Assembly (NCBI GenBank): GCA_003223025.1
Contig: QHXR01000024.1
Location: 124,001-188,000, forward strand
Length of the DNA: 64,000 bases
DNA from: Acidobacteriota bacterium
Lineage (GTDB): Bacteria; Acidobacteriota; Blastocatellia; Pyrinomonadales; Pyrinomonadaceae
Reading direction: 5' to 3'
The notes beneath the pieces are model-generated. The model made no database searches and was not told where the DNA came from. It saw only the letters and a list, made by a program, of their open reading frames with translations. Below are positions 60,885-64,000 of this stretch, piece after piece. How positions within the stretch are numbered: position 1 is the first letter of the stretch; each line of letters opens with the position of its first letter. The position numbers and the translations under genes are program-made.

Positions 60885-62831
60885 CTAGTCCGTCGCCTCC
60901 AACTCCTCTTCAAGCAGCTGACGCTCGTACAAGTCAGCATATTCGCCGTCGAGTTTAAGAAGCTCTTCATGCGTCCCACGTTCGATGATGCGGCCTTGAT
61001 CGAGAACGCAGATCAGATCGGCGTCGCGGATCGTCGATACGCGGTGCGAGACGATCAGAGTCGTGCGATCGGCACGGACATCGCGGAGATTTCGAAGGAT
61101 CCGTTCCTCGGTGTATGTGTCGACCGCCGATAGCGAATCATCGAGGATCAATATTCGAGGATCGCGCATCACCGCTCTCGCGATCGCCGTCCGCTGCTTC
61201 TGTCCGCCTGAAAGTGTGATCCCGCGCTCGCCGACAAGTTGTTCGTACTGATTCGGAAACGCTCGAACATCGGAAGCGAGTCCGGCGACGTCAGCGGCGG
61301 CCGCGACCGATATGTGACGCGGTGACGCGGTGATGTTTGGCGACGCGGGGACGGACGGACGCGGTGACGTGGTGACAGAAGAGACTAGACGATCCGGGAT
61401 ATCCATTTTTCCGGCTCTCACTTTCTTCGTTTCTTCCCCTTCCGCTGTCGCCGCGTCACTGAGTCGAGCTAGCTCCGCGTCTCCCTTTCCCCGCGTCTCC
61501 GCGTCGCTAAACGCCACCGCGTCGCCAAAACCGACTCCCATCGCAATATTCTCAGCCAGCGTGTCGCTGAACAGAAAAGTCTCCTGCGGTACGAATCCGA
61601 TCGAACGGCGAAGTTGGTCGATCGGGAATTGCCGTACGGGAATTCCATCCACCAGAACGCTTCCGTCCGGTGCGTCCAGCAGGCGAGGAACGAGACTGAC
61701 GAGAGTCGATTTGCCGCTGCCCGTTCGTCCGACAAATGCTACGGTTTTTCCCGCGTCGATCTTCAGATCGATATCGCTGAGCACCGGTTTGTCATCGTAT
61801 GCGAACGTGAGATGACGAAACTCGATCGAGCCCTTTATCTTCGGCTGCTCGTGCGTGTCGGCAGAATCCTTTATCGATGGCACAGCTTCGAGCACGGCGT
61901 TGAATCGTTTTAGCGAAGCCGTGCCGCGTTGATAGAGATTCACGACATATCCGAGTGCGATCAGATACCAGATCATTCGCTGCAGATAAAGAATGAACGA
62001 CGTAAAAGCGCCGGCCGTGATCTCGCCTGCGACCGCCATCGGGATCCCGACGGCGACGATGATCACAAAGCCCAGTCCGATAAAAAAGAAAAGCAGCGGA
62101 CGCATCGCCGCGCCGAATTTTACGAGTTGCAGATTTCGTTTCGCGTACTCGCGATTCAAAATTTGAAACTGCTCGATCTCGGCGTCCTCCTGCGCGTACG
62201 CTCGGACGACCCGGACACCACTCAGATTTTCCTGAGCACGAGCCGTGATGTCCGAAAAGAATTCCTGGATCTTTTCGAATCGTTTGTGAACTTGCTCACC
62301 GAGTATCTTCACGGTCAGCGAGACAAGCGGCATCGGGATCAGGATCAGCAGAGTTAATTTGACCGAGATGTTCAGCAGGATCGGGAGAACGATGCAGAGT
62401 GCGAAGATCGCCTGAAAACTGTAAAGGATCATCGGCCCGACGATCTGACGGATCGCCGCCAGGTCATTCGTCGCTCGTGCCATCAGATCGCCGACTCTCG
62501 TTCGATGAAAATATTCGACCGGTTGATCGACCAGTGCGGCGTAAAAATCTTCCCGCATATCGAATTCGATATGCCGCGATGTGTTGATCAGTAACCGACG
62601 CTGGAGAAAAAGAAAAATTCCACTCCCGAAATTTACGCCAAGGATGACCAGCGGGTAAAAGATCACTTTGTTCCAAGTGACCCCGACCGAAAGATCGTCG
62701 ACCGCCACACCGACAAGATACGGGACGAGCAATCCGAAACCGAGCGAGACGAGAATAAAAAATATACCGGATATCATCTGCCACTTGTATGGCTTCAGGT
62801 ATCGGAAGAATTTTCGGAGTGGTTGGTCCAT
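60885..62831 (-). CDS. ABC exporter half-transporter (MsbA/LmrA-like) with repeat-derived insertion
   Basis: 648 residues: six-helix transmembrane domain (about 15-310), then ATPase domain with Walker [11 protein letters not shown] (about 362-371), Q-loop [20 protein letters not shown], signature [16 protein letters not shown], Walker [13 protein letters not shown] and switch His in LIVSHRVST. Related exporters have about 20 residues between the NIAMG segment and VAAAADVAG; here there are about 80 (residues about 430-507). That part is rich in Ser, Pro, Ala and charged residues and is encoded by GACGCGG/CCGCGTC repeat DNA. The insertion keeps the reading frame. Substrate unknown; it probably works as a homodimer. 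Confidence 0.88.
   Translation of the reverse strand: MDQPLRKFFRYLKPYKWQMISGIFFILVSLGFGLLVPYLVGVAVDDLSVGVTWNKVIFYPLVILGVNFGSGIFLFLQRRLLINTSRHIEFDMREDFYAALVDQPVEYFHRTRVGDLMARATNDLAAIRQIVGPMILYSFQAIFALCIVLPILLNISVKLTLLILIPMPLVSLTVKILGEQVHKRFEKIQEFFSDITARAQENLSGVRVVRAYAQEDAEIEQFQILNREYAKRNLQLVKFGAAMRPLLFFFIGLGFVIIVAVGIPMAVAGEITAGAFTSFILYLQRMIWYLIALGYVVNLYQRGTASLKRFNAVLEAVPSIKDSADTHEQPKIKGSIEFRHLTFAYDDKPVLSDIDLKIDAGKTVAFVGRTGSGKSTLVSLVPRLLDAPDGSVLVDGIPVRQFPIDQLRRSIGFVPQETFLFSDTLAENIAMGVGFGDAVAFSDAETRGKGDAELARLSDAATAEGEETKKVRAGKMDIPDRLVSSVTTSPRPSVPASPNITASPRHISVAAAADVAGLASDVRAFPNQYEQLVGERGITLSGGQKQRTAIARAVMRDPRILILDDSLSAVDTYTEERILRNLRDVRADRTTLIVSHRVSTIRDADLICVLDQGRIIERGTHEELLKLDGEYADLYERQLLEEELEATD
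61312..61535. repeat. GACGCGG-type element inside the ABC exporter gene
   Basis: Plus-strand left part (61312-61374) has repeated GACGCGG and GTGACGCGGTGAC; the right part (61449-61535) has CCGCGTCAC, CCGCGTCTCC and CACCGCGTCG. The two pair, like the intergenic element at 18903-19089. Confidence 0.7.
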
Positions 62832-62859
62832 TTAAAACTCGAACTTTTACCAGCGACGC

Positions 62860-63003
62860 AACGGACTGGAACGCGGGCATCCTTGCCTGCATCATCGTCG
62901 CTTCGGCGATGTCAGTGCGGCGCTTGTCGAACGATCTTAGTTTGACGCCGTGGCGGCCACGGCGTTGCAGGCAGGGATGCCCGCGTTCCAGTCGGGTCCG
63001 CCG
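62860..63003. repeat. Dispersed palindromic element, copy 5
   Basis: Opens AACGGACTGGAACGCGGGCA and closes CGCGTTCCAGTCGGGTCCGC, about 144 bp, with the core GACGCCGTGGCGGCCACGGCG. It lies between the lipoprotein and ABC exporter genes. Confidence 0.8.
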
Positions 63004-63018
63004 TCCGTGCTCGTATCT

Positions 63019-63681
63019 TTACTGCCGCCGCTCGTTATTTACCTTGCGAAAATCTTTTCCGATCTCAAAAACCGACGGATCGACTTCCGTCTTTAATCCA
63101 CGTAACTCAACCGAGTATTGAAGCGTCCGCGTCTCGCCTTCGATGCTGTAAAATTCCTGCTTCATCGGCAGCCCAAATGAGCGATCGAAATAGATCATGA
63201 CCTCGGACGCCGTTCCCTCATTCACGTGAGCTTTGTATTGGATCGTTGATCCGTCCCGCCCGACCTCTTCAAAATCGGAATAGTCGCGGGCATTCACCAT
63301 TTGTCCGGTCAACGTTGCATCGAACGACGCCAGGTCCGATGTCAGCGGCCGTTCCGAATATTCTTTTCGCTTGAACGTGAGCAGATATTCTTTATCGGTG
63401 ATGAGCACCGTCCGCTGATGATCGGTGCCGACGTCGTAATCAATCCGGCGCTTGTCTCCGCTTCGAGCGATAAAAATATGCCGCTCATTTTCTCCGGTTC
63501 GGATCACGAGCTCGGTCTGAAAGATCTCTGGCTCATGCAACGAAAATGGATATTCACTCGCGCGTGGCGGAGGCGGCGTATTCGCCGCGCTCTGCTCGCT
63601 TCGCCAAAGACTGCATCCGGCAAAAACTATCGACAAAAGCCATGCGGCGTGAAAGATTTTGACCGGATTTGACAAAAACAT
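63019..63681 (-). CDS. Lipoprotein of unknown function
   Basis: 220 residues. The signal peptide ends in lipobox VFAGC (Cys about 23), so it is probably lipid-anchored. The body is beta-rich: ETELVIRTGENERHIFIARS-like strands (seen as TELVIRTGENERHIFIA), GDKRRIDYDVGTDHQRTVL, and FGLPMKQEFYSIEGETRTLQ. This layout recalls LolA/LolB-like or DUF4412-type barrels, but I cannot assign it. It is upstream of the ABC exporter on the same strand and may be linked to it. Confidence 0.65.
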   Translation of the reverse strand: MFLSNPVKIFHAAWLLSIVFAGCSLWRSEQSAANTPPPPRASEYPFSLHEPEIFQTELVIRTGENERHIFIARSGDKRRIDYDVGTDHQRTVLITDKEYLLTFKRKEYSERPLTSDLASFDATLTGQMVNARDYSDFEEVGRDGSTIQYKAHVNEGTASEVMIYFDRSFGLPMKQEFYSIEGETRTLQYSVELRGLKTEVDPSVFEIGKDFRKVNNERRQ

Positions 63682-63718
63682 TCGAGTAATCGAAGTTTAA
63701 CATACGGCTCGTACAGCG

Positions 63719-64000
63719 ATGAATTTGACGGTTTGGCAAGCAAAATATCTTATGACGGCGGCTCTTATTTTGCCGGTGTCTCCTTTGCTGTTTTTGCAGG
63801 GACAATACACACGACGCAAGGTCGGACTGCTGCCCGACGCCGCCGGCGGGACGAGCGGCATCGCGGGAAACGGCGACGTTCCGGCAAAGCTTCTCGCCAT
63901 CGGCGAATCCACCGTCGCCGGTCTCGGAGCTCGGACACATGAACTGGCGCTGGCCGGAAGATTCGCCGAACAGCTAAGCGGCAAGATCGGTCGAGCGGTT
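63719..64000 (+). CDS. SGNH/GDSL hydrolase, 3' end outside the window
   Basis: 94 codons from ATG 63719 to the window edge. An N-terminal membrane/signal segment (about 10-27, LMTAALILPVSPLLFLQG) precedes LLAIGESTVAGLGARTHELA, the block I of SGNH hydrolases with Ser in GES (usual GDS). The serine esterase/lipase domain then continues as LAGRFAEQLSGK. It is divergent from the lipoprotein gene. Confidence 0.7.
   Translation, partial: MNLTVWQAKYLMTAALILPVSPLLFLQGQYTRRKVGLLPDAAGGTSGIAGNGDVPAKLLAIGESTVAGLGARTHELALAGRFAEQLSGKIGRAV

Noticed and set aside
1-64000. tRNA, rRNA and CRISPR arrays
   Set aside because: No T-arm-like GGTTCGAATCC with a plausible cloverleaf, no rRNA segments and no regularly spaced direct repeats were seen; the inverted repeats lack spacer structure.

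Overview
The window looks like chromosomal DNA of a Gram-negative soil-type bacterium of the Acidobacteriota, most likely class Blastocatellia (Pyrinomonadaceae-like). This is an inference from gene content: secreted subtilases with SLH-like tails, a fungalysin-type metallopeptidase, a BTAD regulator fused to a STAND ATPase, a GH63-like glucosidase, a GHL10 glycosidase and an H+/Na+ pyrophosphatase. Intergenic space is crowded with dispersed palindromes. No rRNA, tRNA, CRISPR array or prophage was recognised.

Region 1 (1-19 kb) is a secreted-peptidase island. Three paralogous S8 proteases (1606-4599 minus, 10025-12583 plus, 16573-18906 plus) and one M36 metallopeptidase (12690-16241) surround a stand-alone MalT-like ATPase (4899-5726) and a full STAND-TPR-BTAD regulator (5871-9131). 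The promoters of all three subtilases and of the stand-alone ATPase carry CTCAA boxes repeated every 11 bp. A -10-like hexamer follows the last heptamer by exactly 9 bp in all four cases. This is the architecture bound by BTAD/SARP activators, so the regulator probably controls the surrounding proteases. A REP/RAYT mobile unit with perfect 35-bp ends sits between the regulator and the second subtilase.

Region 2 (19-28.5 kb) holds a peptide ABC importer (binding lipoprotein divergent from two permeases), a GH63-like glucosidase, a glucose dehydrogenase-like MDR enzyme and a membrane protein. Region 3 (28.6-38 kb) holds an OmpH-like chaperone, a succinate dehydrogenase operon with a mycobacterial Sdh1-like anchor, small proteins, a GHL10 glycosidase and a NamZ (DUF1343) gene broken by an out-of-frame deletion.

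Region 4 (38-46 kb) is mainly minus-strand housekeeping and accessory genes (ASCH protein, HerA-like ATPase, RibD-C reductase, VOC, YdeI, DUF3052, YjbQ), then a K+-dependent-type membrane pyrophosphatase. Region 5 (46-57.5 kb) has a PRC-barrel protein, a Ser/Thr kinase, CarA, signal peptidase I, a class V aminotransferase, an ECF sigma factor, a saccharopine dehydrogenase-like enzyme with a PilZ protein, and a 3D-domain protein. Region 6 (57.6-64 kb) has a VIT/VWA protein, an ABC exporter, a lipoprotein and the start of an SGNH hydrolase.

Besides the CTCAA regulon, the most unusual property is the spread of intergenic repeats into coding sequence. A GACGCGG-rich element appears to be inserted in frame in the ABC exporter ATPase domain, a heptanucleotide repeat lies in the CarA linker, and the stop codons of carA, yjbQ and a permease gene lie inside palindrome arms.
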